Assembly: GCF_004210375.1 (NCBI RefSeq)
Contig: NC_134825.1
Coordinates: 67,757,558-67,821,557, forward strand
Reading direction: 5' to 3'
Source of the DNA: Tachypleus tridentatus
Taxonomy: Eukaryota > Arthropoda > Merostomata > Xiphosura > Limulidae
Length of the DNA stretch: 64,000 nt
Shown here: in pieces, positions 24,411-36,601 of the stretch
Position numbering within the stretch: position 1 is the stretch's first letter
Layout of the letters: each line of letters starts with the position of its first letter
Program-made: the position numbers and the translations under genes
The notes under the pieces: generated by a model
Database searches by the model: none
Told to the model about the DNA's origin: nothing
Seen by the model: the letters and a program-made list of their open reading frames with translations, nothing else

Positions 24411-24931
24411 ACTCGTGATAAAAAATTATTCAAATCACTTACATGTAAAAAGCTATGAAAACAAGTTATGTGAGTATCAATTCATAATGAAAATTACTCT
24501 GATTATTTTACGCTTGTATAACCACTATTCTTGTAGCTGAAAATGTTGTTTGCTTCGTAAGACCCTGCTTCTCAAAATATGTAGATTATGATAACGTGTG
24601 AAATAAAAGTAACAAATTCACAGAAAACAGATGGGCTGGAATGTGACGTCTTCTATGACGTTGCCCATTTAGAAACCCTGGCACTGAACGTCATATTGTT
24701 GTTTTCCAACCGGAAGGGAATGTCCAGTTTAAGAAACATATAAACATGTACCTTGTAACATGTGTACACGTAATTAAATCAGATAAAGGCACCGATAGGC
24801 CAGCAGAGACTCCCTCTTACCAAGAACCCAATTTCCAATTAATAGGCTAACATATTTCTCTCGTAATTGATTCTTACCATCACATGATATATTAAGAAAC
24901 TGGTATTTCCAAAACTGTTCACTCATTCATC

Positions 24932-24940
24932 TATATAAAG
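24932..24940 (+). promoter_or_regulatory. TATA box of TGase A
   Basis: tatataaag lies 234 bp before the ATG, in a block shared by all three units (from about ggtatttccaaaactgttca to gaagttataatttatc). Transcription would start near 24962-24972, giving a 5' UTR of about 200 bp. Confidence 0.7.
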
Positions 24941-25165
24941 AAGATCACTAGCTTACTTGATCTAAGATATCACGAAAGTTATTATACTCTGATTATAACG
25001 TTCTTCAGAAGTTATAATTTATCTTTGCTTCAACGTTTGATTTAAGGAGTTTTCAAACTAATACCAACAGCTACTTTTTGTTATATACGAAGTTGACATT
25101 AATTACTAAAGTATATCGTAGTGAGAAAACTATTTGGCTTGTGTTGAGAAATCTTAACTCGGAAG

Positions 25166-28100
25166 ATGTACAGTTTTGGAAGACTTCCATTGTCCGACGT
25201 GTCCAACAACACAGTCTCCAGTTATAATGTCAGTGACGTGGATGATTATAACAGCTACCTGCGAGACCTTTTAAGAAAGATGTTAGAAGAGTACGAGAAA
25301 AGAAGAGAATTGAACGGTTCTGAGAACGGTAGGCAGTTCATATTTTGGATTTATTGTATTCTAAATTTCATTTTATTTCTACTTCGGACATTTAATAATA
25401 CCTGAACATAAACTGTAGTGTTTTTGTAAACCTCTCTCTCTCAGTATAAGTAAACAATATAAAGTCTCCCTCTGGGTGTGTGGTAATCTTAAAAATATCT
25501 AATAATAAAACCTGGGGCTACCGTTCATGAAAATATAAATTGTCTCATATAAATACGAGTCTATGAAATTATATAAATATAAATATTTATGTAGCAAGAG
25601 CTCTGTTTCTCACATAAAGTAAAACAAAATCCATACAGTTAGTAATTTTATCTTAGTGTTATTACGAAAATTGTGTTTAAGACATCAGATGCAGCAATTC
25701 TTATCACTTTATTTTTGCTTTGTACAGGTGAAGATGGATCCTCGGCTCTAAAAGTAGAGAGCGTGGATTTCCTTCCACGAGATAATGCTCTAAAACACAA
25801 CACCCAAATGTACGAACTCGTAGAGGGTCCTAAGCCTGTTCTCATACTTCGGCGTGGCTTGTCGTTTACTGTTACCATTCTGTTCAATAGAGACTACGAT
25901 CCAAAGAAACATACGCTTAAACTGGAAATGTCGTGTGGTGAGTTAGAATAACTAAAACCTGCTACACGTTTACAAACGTATTTATTAACCCTAACGTCTT
26001 AAAGACATGTTGAATAAGTTTTGATTTTAAAAATGATATAATAACCAACAAACATTTAGTTTTTATAATATTCAACTTTGATGACAGTGATTATGGGTTT
26101 GTCGATTAAGAGTTTTACGAGATCTATCTTACGATATAAAATATTCTGGAAAAATGTATTATTTTATTCTTAAGGTGTGATAAGTGCACAAAAACATACT
26201 TGTCACGTGATTACACTAATTGAAGACTTTTTTCTATACATTTTATATTTAGGTTCGAACCCTCAAATCAGTAAAGGCACCTTAGTTGTAATACCCATAA
26301 CCAACAACGATTCATATAAAGAAGATAAAACAAAGTGGGATGTGCGACTACAAAGTCACGATGGTTCTAACATAACTCTCCAAGTACACGTGCCCTCTTC
26401 CGTGGGAGTTGGAATTTGGAAGATGAAAGTTACTTCACAATTAAACTCAAAAGATGACGAACCAGTCTCTTCTTCAGAAACGTATGAATGCAAGGAGAAT
26501 ATTTACGTTCTCTTTAATCCATGGAACAAAGGTGAGTTTAAAAGTAAAAATATCCATAACTAAAACTTATGTTTTACGAAGAGATTTTTTTCATTAAATA
26601 AAGGTGCTAAGAGTACTAACGAGATGTAATTTTGTTTTTGGTCGACAGATGACTCTGTCTACATGCAAGATGATAAAATGAGAAAAGAATACGTTTTGAA
26701 TGACGTTGGAAAGATTTATGTAGGTTCGTTTAACTACCCACAAGGAAGACAGTGGATTTTTTTGGGCAGGTAATAAATGTTTAATAACTTAAATAAAACT
26801 GACATTTCTCTTCAGTTTAATAGCATCTAAAAAATAAACTATTGAAAAATATTGATGTTTATGTTTCATTTCGGCTTCTAAACAGTTACACGGCACAATT
26901 CTATCAATTCTACTTGAGTCAATAAGAAGAGTATATTTTGTATTTCAGTTTAAAGACTCGGTCCTTCCGGCTTGCATGTTTTTGTTGGAACGTTCTCGTC
27001 TCGATTACAGTTCCAGGACTAACCCAGTCAAAGTAGCTCGTGCTGTGTCGGCCATGGTAAGATTTCTTTGAAAAATCGTGATACGAGTATTACCTTAATT
27101 TAATACATTTACTTTTGTCTCTTATCAAAATTGTGATGCAAGTTTTATCCACTTGTTTGTGTCAGGAAATCATTAAAAGTATTGTCTAAATATAATAGTA
27201 TAATAACTAATTGTTTTCACGAGTTTCAGCGCGTTCAAAACTATATTTAATCCAATTTAATATTTCAAGATTAACTATACACTTTACATATACTTAGCAG
27301 TAAATGTAATAAACACATAATCAGAAATCATTAAAAACCTTTGACTTTTTCTGATTAAAGGTGAACAGCCTTAACGACAACGGTGTGATAATAGGTAGAT
27401 GGCATGAGCCTTATGATGAAGGTGTCGCCCCCTGGAAATGGACTGGAAGTGCTGCCATTCTAGAAAAGTTTATGAAAAACGGAGGAGATCCAGTGAAATA
27501 TGGACAATGCTGGGTATTTGCTGGTGTATGCAATACTGGTAGGTTTCGCTTCTTTCTGCCTATATTTTATGTGATAACTAACTTTTATTAGCTGGATTTA
27601 ATAAAATGTAGATTCATGATTTGTTTTAATATCATACATTTGTCATAACGAAATAAAAAGGAAAAATCAATAATCTTAAGATATTTATATCAGTGAAAGA
27701 AATGATGAGCAATCAAAGTCATTTGTGTGACAACAAATATAACAATTTAATCTGTTAATCACAAGCAGACATAACAGGTTTTTTATTAACATGTACATAC
27801 AACAAACTAATCTAATGTTGCGTATATGCCTTTATATGTCATGTTCAAAGTTTCTTAAACCATTTATTAAACATAAAGTTGATGACAATTTTTTATACAA
27901 CTATATTACAAAAGGAGCTAACCATTAAAGTTATTAAGTGTTTTAGAAGTTATTTAAAGGTAACTATTTATAAGATGATACAGTTGTTTCATTCATGTTA
28001 ACATTCACACAAAATGATTATTAACATTTCACTATCTTAACACCTCCTGTTCATATCACTACATTCCGAAGAATCTCTTTCCACATCATAAAAGCGATAA

Positions 28101-31100
28101 ACAGAAGTAATATAGTGATTTCAATAACCCAAGTTATTGTTTTAATATTTACTGTACATCACGAAAATGTACTTACGAAAATTTTGTCGGTTGCTAAAAC
28201 ATTTTATGAAACTTTAATTTGATGTGTTATGGTTACAGTTTGCCGAGCCTTGGGGCTCCCCTGTCGGCCAGTTTCAAACTTCGTGTCAGCTCATGATGCA
28301 GACGCCACATTAACCATTGACAAACTATTTAACGAAAACGGAGATCAGATGTCTGGAGGAACAAACGATTCAATATGGTACTTAAGGTTTTATGTTACTT
28401 TAATGTGATAATATTGTTCCAAATTATTGCATATTAACGGCATGTTCAGATAAGATTTAATTACTAGCCGTTTTAGTACAGTTTTATAAAGAGTTTCTGC
28501 ATTTGTTTTTCTTATATATATATATTATATGATATATAACTTTTGAAAATACGTTTCTAAACAGTGAAAAGTTAAGGGAAAGTAGCTCATTATAACAGAA
28601 GGTTTTTCTTTTATCTTTATGACAAGAACATCCTCTAACGATCGATCACAAAACTTGTTAAGTATGTGTGACTTTGTCACTGAGTTTTGAACGGAATGAA
28701 ATCAATGTGTTAAACATTTTTAAGTATTTTATATAAAGAAATCTTTCTTCTGTGATTAGTTTTACAACACGAAACTCGTTCACTTTATTCAGATAACCTC
28801 TGAATAAGAAACAAAGATGTATTAACTAACTCGACAACTCGTGTTTCAGGAACTTCCATGTATGGAATGAGTGTTGGATGGCGAGATCTGACCTTCCTGC
28901 AGGATACGGGGATGGCAAATAGTTGACGCCACCCCACAGGAAACCAGCGAAGGTATCTAACTCCTAAAATTATAGTTTCAACTGAATAAAATTATAGTTT
29001 CTATGTAAATATTTGTTATGGCTGTATTAAGTAAACCATAATAATCATCAATATTATTTAATATTTACTTATTTACAAAGTATGAATACGAAAACTGTGG
29101 TTTTGTATGATGACTTGCAGTTTGGATCTTGCAATTTAATATTAAACTCAGTTAAAGCAAGTTTCATAGTCTTAGAATCAAGAAATTTTAAAGGATATCA
29201 AAAATTACTCTTTACTTTAAAGTTCTGGGAATATAATTAGAGATATGTTTTGATATTTTCACTCAGGTATCTATCAGTTAGGACCAGCATCTCAACTAGC
29301 TGTGAAAAGAGGAGAAGTTGGATACAGATACGACGTCCCTTTTGTCTTCGCTGAAGTCAATGCAGACATCGTTTACTGGCAGAAAGACCGAAAAGCGGAA
29401 ACTGGGTGGAAAAAATGAAAACAAACACTAGCCAGTACGTAATTTTAAGTGTTACATGTTGTTACATGTTGTTTCTGAATGTACACCGTATTCGCCATTT
29501 GTAGTGACTGATATTCTGGTTGGCTTCTTTTCCTTTATTTCCGTAGTAACAACTCAGGAACGGGTATACCTGAATACAAGTGTCTGCGACCTCACAGTTC
29601 AGCCACCTTTTATACAAAGTGCCGTTTAGGTTGAAAATTCCAGTTCCTGAAATCTTATGCATGTTTTTGAGCACAATACATTTCAGTTAAAAATACCGCT
29701 TTGTTATATCTATATAAATCACACTTCTTATTTATAAGCTGGTCCTTCATGCTTGCATAATAAAATAGGCCCTAGAAGACAAACTTTTCTTATAATAGGT
29801 TATTTCTCAAAGATAATTAATCCAATTATTAATTAATGCAATCAAAAGCTATCAATTTGATATTACGTCTGGCTGCAGATATTGTTTAAAAGATAATTAT
29901 TTTTTAGTAGACGTAAATGTTCAATGTTAAATGAATTACTAACAAGTTACTGACTGGCTTTATTTCATTTCCGTTCCATGTTAGGTTTAACTCCACAACA
30001 ACAACTTGCTTAATTTGAGAATTAGCTTGTTTCAAAGGCACAATACGAGTGTGATAAACTGTTGTTTTTTTAAACTTATAGTGTGGGCCGTCTTATACTA
30101 ACAAAGAAGGTTGGAGTTGATGATGATTATGGAAACAGGGATGCTGAGGATATCACTTACGAGTATAAAAACAAAGAAGGTAAGTAACCAGTATATGTTT
30201 ATAAAAATAAACCGACGTTTTGAACACTTGTGTATTGGAGAGTTTGTTTATTTTGTTTCTAAGTGGAAAGCTACACAATGAGTTTGAAAATAAAATTGCA
30301 CCAGAGAATCTTGTTGCCTGATAAAACTGGTTTGTGTCCTGCAGGAACCGAGGAAGAGAGAATGTCTGTACTGAACGCCACAAACAACGATATTGTGAGA
30401 CACAGATTCGACCGACCTGTTGAAAAAGAAGACGTTTCATTCGAGCTATTGGAGAGTAAGAAAGTGATGATAGGACGGCCATTCGATGTAACAATAAAGA
30501 TTAAAAATCTGAGCAGCAAACCCAGAACAGTGTCAGCCATATTGTCAGCCAGCAGCGTTTACTACACTGGAATTACAGCTAAAATGTTGAAACGGAAGAG
30601 TGATAAATTTATCCTTCAACCTAAGCAAGGTACACTTATGTTACCTAGTTTCACCTTTCTTGTATCCGTATGATTTGTACTGATTAGAAGATAGACCTCA
30701 TGAGCTGTTTATAGAATAATCTAATTACCATATGTAAGGTAATTGATAAACAGGACAGGTGTGGGTGTTGACGAAGTAAATAGAGTTCTGATAAAACTGT
30801 AATTGCGTAGTTCAGTACGGTAACGTAGAAGTCTAATACAACTTTATTTAAAATGATAAACACTGTTGTACTAGTTCAACATAACTGTTCTTAAATTAAT
30901 TAACACCATTGTTTCTAATAGAATGTTTTCTATCATAGCAACAAATTTGTTCTAATATATATATGTATATATTTAAAGTTAAATTTGATATTTCCCAGAA
31001 GTAATGTTCAGGAATTTTCTATCTTTATATAAGTAACGAAAAATGATGATGTAACTAAAGATATGTATTCACAATATTTATTATTAAAAACAATGAATTA

Positions 31101-32383
31101 CATAGAATTAACTTGTGATCTAGTGTTGTCACAAGAAAAATGTGTAGCATAAACGTGTACAAATGAATTTAACGTTCGGTACGCATTGAGAAATAGGTTT
31201 AGGGAAAATTGTAATAACTGTCTGTAGGGATTATAGAGATTCGTTTTACATAGAAAGTTATATTAAATATATGTTATTTACAGAGGAACTTCTTTCAATT
31301 AAATTGACCTCAAGCGAATATCTCGACAAACTGGTGGATTACGCCATGATAAAAATCTACGCTTTGGCCACAGTGATGGAAACGCAGCAATCCTGGTCTG
31401 GTGAGGACGATTTTGTACTGGACAAACCGAAGTTGAGTCTTGAGGTAAGGTCAAATAAAGATCATATTTTTAAAATTCTAACGATAGACACTACATTATG
31501 TTCCATATCTAGAATCCATGATAAATCCTCGATAATGAAATGTACTGTTATTATTATTTAACTTAGGTCCACGGAACTCCAGAGGTTGGAAGACCATTTG
31601 AATTAGTTATCACTTTTCAAAACCCACTGAAACGTATTCTGGAAGATTGTGTCTTCAATATTGAAGGACCGGGACTTGCAGGACCGTACCATTCAAAGTT
31701 CAGGTGTGGAAAATGTGCTTTCTCGTGTCTTAAAACAAAGTAACTCTCCGTATTTGAGTAAATTCAATTTCACACAAAATTTCTTTAAACCTATCCGTAT
31801 TTACGAACAAACAAATACCATGCGTCTTTACTTTATAATAACAATTCTAAAATAAACGAATTCAGCGACAATGTGTGAGAAGTTGATAAAAAACGGTTGA
31901 AAGACTAAGAGATACTTCTGAACTTAACAGTTGTTTCTCATATAGTAATTTTAACTTTGTTTATAATATTGTTTAAGGAGAATTTCATTTAACCAACATT
32001 TAAATGGTGAGATAATCATACACAAAAAAACTCAATTAAGATCTTCTTAAGTCGAACAACTGTTGTTCAGATACTAGTTATAATTAAGTTTGTAGATTAA
32101 TATCGAATCTGAATAATGTTACCTGTTTAACTACGTTTAAAACAATACAAAGTTTACACATCGATGGCTATATTATGTTTTTTTTCATAACATAATTTTG
32201 TACCATTACAGGGATATCAAACCAGGTGAAACTATAACTCATAACGAAAAACTCGTTCCTCAGCAGCCTGGTTCCAAGACAATATTCGTCACTTTCAGCT
32301 CTCGGCAGCTCATCCAGCTCATGGGATCAAAACATATTGAGGTGATCCCAAAATCCGATCCAAGCCACAACGAGACTTTATAA
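25166..32383 (+). CDS. Hemocyte-type transglutaminase, copy A (14 exons)
   Basis: Protein-glutamine gamma-glutamyltransferase: forms Gln-Lys isopeptide bonds using calcium and, in horseshoe-crab hemocytes, cross-links clot proteins. Exons: 25166-25328, 25728-25937, 26253-26531, 26649-26769, 26949-27056, 27361-27538, 28239-28377, 28850-28952, 29267-29434, 30082-30179, 30345-30629, 31284-31444, 31567-31703, 32212-32383, all GT-AG. The uninterrupted model is 773 residues, against about 764 remembered for the Tachypleus enzyme. Order: charged N-terminal extension without signal peptide (1-54), N-terminal beta-sandwich (about 55-217), core (about 218-530) with Cys343 in [10 protein letters not shown], His402 in FHVWNECW and Asp425 in DATPQE, calcium-site-like EGTEEER (about 522-528), two C-terminal barrels. 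Oddities: compared with copy B, exon 4 has two extra T (26757-26763), exon 8 lacks a G (28908-28911) and exon 9 lacks an A (29410-29415). As given, the core is out of frame. Confidence 0.93.
27753..28001. repeat. Intron 6 indel between copies A and B
   Basis: Copy A has about 243 bp that copy B lacks at 48556. In A the segment is bounded by the direct repeat tgttaa (27753-27758 and 27996-28001) and B has one tgttaa, so B most likely lost the segment between short repeats. Confidence 0.7.
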
Positions 32384-32802
32384 GTTCTGTTTAAAGTTAC
32401 TGTTTGAGATGCAGTGTTGTAAACTTTAGGTTATTGAATCGTGTTGTTTAATTAATATACTCGTATTTCTGTGTAACTTATGCCTTTCAGGGATCAACTT
32501 TTTTTTTTTTAAGCATGTTAATTTTCTGTTTTTGCTTTCTCATTTCAATACGATATGTTATAGTATTTCTTGGAAGTTTTAAATATATTTTCGAAGTCTT
32601 GAAGATTGATGCTATATTTATACCACTTGGGTTCAACGAGTGAGCAATTTTTCACTTAAAATATATTTTCCATGTCTCCAGTTTAAATCACGTATTTGTT
32701 TCTATTGAAATACTTAATATCTGTTGTGTATTTTTCAAATTAAGATCGAATTTATTTATTTATTTATATCTCGTGCAGTAAATGACAAAATACTCATAGT
32801 GT

Positions 32803-32808
32803 ATTAAA
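32803..32808 (+). promoter_or_regulatory. Candidate poly(A) signal of TGase A
   Basis: attaaa, a common variant signal, about 420 bp after the stop. It is preserved at the equivalent place in copy B (53341-53346). No nearer AATAAA was seen in this 3' region. Confidence 0.3.
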
Positions 32809-34390
32809 CTTTTTAAAAAATATCAATGAAATATAGTATCTGTTTGAATTAATTCGTGAAGGCAGGTTTGCCATTTAGTACACTTTCAAAGTTAGTTCCT
32901 TATTAGAACCACAAAGAAAATCGTAAAACATTTTAATTAAAATATCCAAGTCATGGTGATGATTTCATGTCTGGAAAGTGAGTTGCGCTGGAGTAAACAA
33001 ATAACGATTTCAATTTGAAGATCTAGAATTAACAAATTTCACGTCAATTTCAAAATCAATGACATTTTAAAGTTTGTTTTGTCATACCAAAGGCACCTCG
33101 TATTATTTGTTGTGTCAACCAACTAGAATCGAACCTATGATTTTAGCGTTTTATTTCTGAAGATATACCACTGTTTCACTTGATATATAGGTGTTAACCC
33201 ACATGTGAATACTTAAAGAAACTGTTATCAAGGTCATACCAAAAGAGTTATTATGTTACTGTTTCTATCACTGTGTATATTCTTGTTAATTAATTTGTAA
33301 AAAAAATCACAGAAACAGAAAATATTTCATTTCTTCCAGCATACATAGTTTCACAAAGTAACACCAACTAATCCACATGTCTAACTCACAGAGAAAACTA
33401 AATATTGCTTGTTAAATTTCCTCCGTCGTATATAACACCGTCTAACAGACTGACTCCTAAGTGATTAACCAGCCCATCCACTAATTCACTGTGGTATTTT
33501 TATGAAATACTAGTTTTCCAAAAGTCTTTCGAAAATTGGATATGTGACGTAAGATTTAAACACTGGAATTTCTGAATAATTACGTCATACCGAACCTTTT
33601 ATCTAGAAAAAAAAAAGACTAAATTAAATCACTCAAAAAGAAAACCTATAACTCTGGGCCTTCCAAGACTTTGAAATCGTTAGAACAATTTTAACACACA
33701 AATGGAACAAAGTGTGTTAAAGTTCCATATTTATTTATGTATTCTAATGTACAATTATGAAGATGTAATATTTGTTAATGGAATTATCAGTACTAAATCG
33801 TTAATTAAACGAAAAAAGAAACAAGATCTTTTTACTCTTCCGTGGTTTGTGGAACTTGGACGAAACGATCTCTGTCCTTTGTTTTCATTTTGTGTCTTAT
33901 CACGTGGCGAGTTCTCTATGGTAAATGGTTGAACGAATCCTTTTATGTCTGTAGTTCTCTTTATAATCTGGACGTTGTCTCAACAGGTTCTCATGCATGT
34001 TTAATTAGTTTGCCGAAAGCTAAAGTTTTGCTAGAGATGTAACAACTATCTGATCTCCTGTCGACGTCTTTCGAAAGATTGTCAGAACACTTAATACTTT
34101 TTCTGGTTTCTTGTCTGTTACATTCAAGGTCGACTCTTCTCATAACACTGTGCACCAATCTTTGTAGTTATCTGAAGTCCATTCTCTAGCGGTGTAATTG
34201 TTATATAATGTATATTTGTTTCCTTGTCGTAGGCTATAAAACAATTTGAAACTACCCTAACTTCAAAACCGCTTTTCTAAATCAGTAATTTTCAAATATG
34301 CACTCATTCTTGGTATGTAATATCCACACAGTATGAAGTGTAGAGAATATATTCTGAAGACGGCTGGAACGGGTGTAAGAATTGTTATTA
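32809..34390. other. TGase A 3' flank, no gene seen
   Basis: The stretch to about 33060 and parts from 33130 to 33700 align with 53345-54400 behind copy B, with unit-specific replacements. A decayed tRNA-like repeat scrap is near 33120-33185. Open frames at 33702-34042 lack support. Confidence 0.5.
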
Positions 34391-34391
34391 T

Positions 34392-34495
34392 AATAAAGTA
34401 CAGAATAATGTTTCGACCTTCTTAGATCATATTCAGGTCTTTGTTTTAGTTTCAATATGACCTAAGAAGGTCGAAAGGTTATTCTGTACTTTATT
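34392..34495. mobile_element. Inverted pair of PLE-end hammerhead-like motifs
   Basis: aataaagtacagaata and tttcgaccttcttag at 34392-34426 return in reverse complement at 34458-34495 (cctaagaaggtcgaaa, then ttattctgtactttatt), with a spacer of about 13-20 bp. The ctaagaaggtcgaaa core matches the stem II plus GAAA part of PLE hammerheads. At 34545-34562 gtgggtttctcgttatca matches the outer end of the PLE at 15311-15328. It is a different PLE subfamily from 11442-15334, and the surrounding 34150-34790 has no counterpart in unit B. Confidence 0.65.
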
Positions 34496-35195
34496 TTAAT
34501 TAAAATACTGATACCCATACCAGCCGAATAAATTTTTATTTCGTGTGGGTTTCTCGTTATCAGGAAGCGCAGAGAAGTTATCCACAGGAACTGTAACATT
34601 CTTCTTGTTGTAATTTTATGTCCACTTTCAGTTAGAATTAATCGATAATAATTCTTTCTCTCTAAATGAAATTTTCTCTGTTTATCCAATACTGAACAGT
34701 TGTCGCTGTAGAACCAGTATTGATCAACATGTTTCAAGGATTTTCATCAACGAATCCATTATCTCGTGTGCTGGTTTTTATAAATAATTAACAGTTTATA
34801 TATTTTAGAGTAAATGGAGTTTTGTTAGTAAGATCTCGCCCATAAGCTCAGCTAATTCCTATTGTCCGATGTCTGAATTACTCACTCTTACCGGTTCCTT
34901 CATCTGACTAAAGTCGTCACTATGGTGATGTCTCACTCTTTAAATACCATCTGTTTATTCCTTACACTCCTATAGTGATGACTGTGTTCAAACATATATA
35001 ACAGTTCTCTTTTACTGACATCCTTTGGAAGGAATTTTAAATCCCTATCAACTTATTCCAACAGTTATTGGTAATATGTCCTTTCACGATACAGTCGAAA
35101 TAACTACTGTCTTGTAGTTTCCATCTTCCGTTCTAAATAATTAATTATTTAATTATTCGTTTCACTTCTTCTGGAATACCGTCAGAGGGAGTTCA

Positions 35196-35427
35196 GCTAG
35201 CACAGATAACCCTAATATTGCAGTGTAAGACTAGATGGAAAGCAGCTAGTAATCATCACCCACCGCCAACTCTTGGGTTACTTTTTTACCAACAAATAGT
35301 GGGATTCACCATTACTTTATAACATCTCACGGCTGAAAGGGCGAGCATGTTTGGCGTGATGGGGATTCGAACCCGCAACCCTCGAATTACGAGTCGAGTG
35401 CCTTAACCACCTGGCCATGCCGGGGCT
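35196..35427 (-). mobile_element. SINE in the 3' flank of unit A
   Basis: A reverse-oriented tRNA-derived SINE from gctagcacagataaccc to catgccggggc. It keeps the head and body but lacks the A-rich tail. Unit B reads through from gagggagttca to gattatcctgaat around 54915-54955, so the insertion is specific to A. Confidence 0.9.
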
Positions 35428-35783
35428 CACTTTGCGTGAAGTGATTATCCTGAATTTCTGTATGGTGTTTTTAGATCTTTATCGGTGATTTTAATGGATG
35501 TAAGTTCTATCGTCAACTGTCAAACTTCCTTCAAAGATGATCATATGCCTTGCTTTAGTCTAATTCAGATATCCTAATATATTACGGTAATTTTGAACTG
35601 CTGAGTGGATTAATGAATCCACACTTCATGTGGAACATCCTTACAAGATATCTTGATAAAGGTTTTCACAAGTTCTGTTAAACTATCATCCACACTCTTT
35701 ATTCTGCTTCAAAACTGTTTTATAATTATTATATACAGGGATGTAGAAGGAAAATTAAAACTGGGAGAGGACCAAAGCTGATT

Positions 35784-36601
35784 GTGTGAAACATTACATT
35801 AGTTTCTCAGAAGATAGTTACCATCAGAACGTTGCAGGCTTTTAAAGGAACGGTTACATTCGTAGTCGCTGTTGTAATCATAGTAGTTAGTTGGGTCGAA
35901 AGGGGAGAATCCGTCAAAATTGTAGGGTCGGAATATATAGGCGTGTGAAATCGGAGTTATAGAATATTTCTGGAAGATTATTTGTCGAAGGTGGTCAACA
36001 GTGGTGGTAAATGTTTGCTTGTTTTTTCTACTGATGTGAGGCGTAGTCTACGTGAACTTGGTGGCATAAATGGTATGTCTGTTTACATGGCTGAATCTTT
36101 GGTTTCCAAGATGTTGATTTGGGAAACTTGAACAGTTGTAAAAGTACTTCTGCTTGTCCGGACGAATTGGACGATAGAGGGTGGAGTGGCGCCTGGTGGC
36201 AGTTGGGTTTATAGCTTGAAGTAATTTTGATTATTAGATTGCCAAAGTTGGTGAAGCGTGTTTACGATTTCCTCTGTAATGTTTTTTCGGTTTTGAAATG
36301 AAAGAAGTAGTTAAAGAAGACATGGCTGATAATAAGTTCTTCTGTCGGTTTGGATTGTGTGATGATTTTCATGAATTAATTGGCAGTTAATCGGGAGCGG
36401 ATTCATTGAACACCATGCAGTTTAATGTTGTTGATTGTTCGAGGGATTGTTAGATTTCATCAAGAGTTATGGTGAATCAATTTGGAGGAAAGCTGAACAA
36501 TGATCAGGTTTATCTGTCTAAAAGTATGGAGATCCCGTCAAAGGTAACGGATGAGATTGCGCAGCTTATATCGGGACATAGCTAAAAAAAAAAAAAAAAA
36601 A
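35784..36601 (-). repeat. Unclassified interspersed repeat, copy 2
   Basis: It begins exactly at the right edge of duplication unit A and shares about 500 bp with 10655-11160. It extends further, to an A run at 36583-36601. Interrupted open stretches lie on the minus strand. I see no family signature and no clear target-site duplication. Confidence 0.6.

Larger units (their letters stand above)
22590..35783 (+). repeat. TGase duplication unit A
   Basis: From about 22590 (ctcaattatta) to 35783 (accaaagctgatt) this region aligns by eye with 43055-55287, with unit-specific insertions and deletions. The unit holds about 2.6 kb upstream, the whole TGase gene and about 3.4 kb downstream. The right edge is sharp: at 35784 unit A runs into the unclassified repeat while unit B runs into unrelated sequence. 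Confidence 0.85.

Noticed and set aside
24900-24925. NF-kB/Rel-like site near ggtatttcc before the TATA box
   Set aside because: It lacks the GGG start of a kB consensus, so conservation alone does not justify the call.
25648-25887. Minus-strand open frame over TGase exon 2
   Set aside because: It mirrors exon 2, whose plus-strand reading has splice sites and family motifs.
30153-30540. Minus-strand open frames over TGase exon 11
   Set aside because: They are shadows of the conserved coding exon on the plus strand and recur in copy B only because the exon is conserved.
33702-34042. Open frames behind TGase A
   Set aside because: Not preserved in the 3' flank of copy B and without features.
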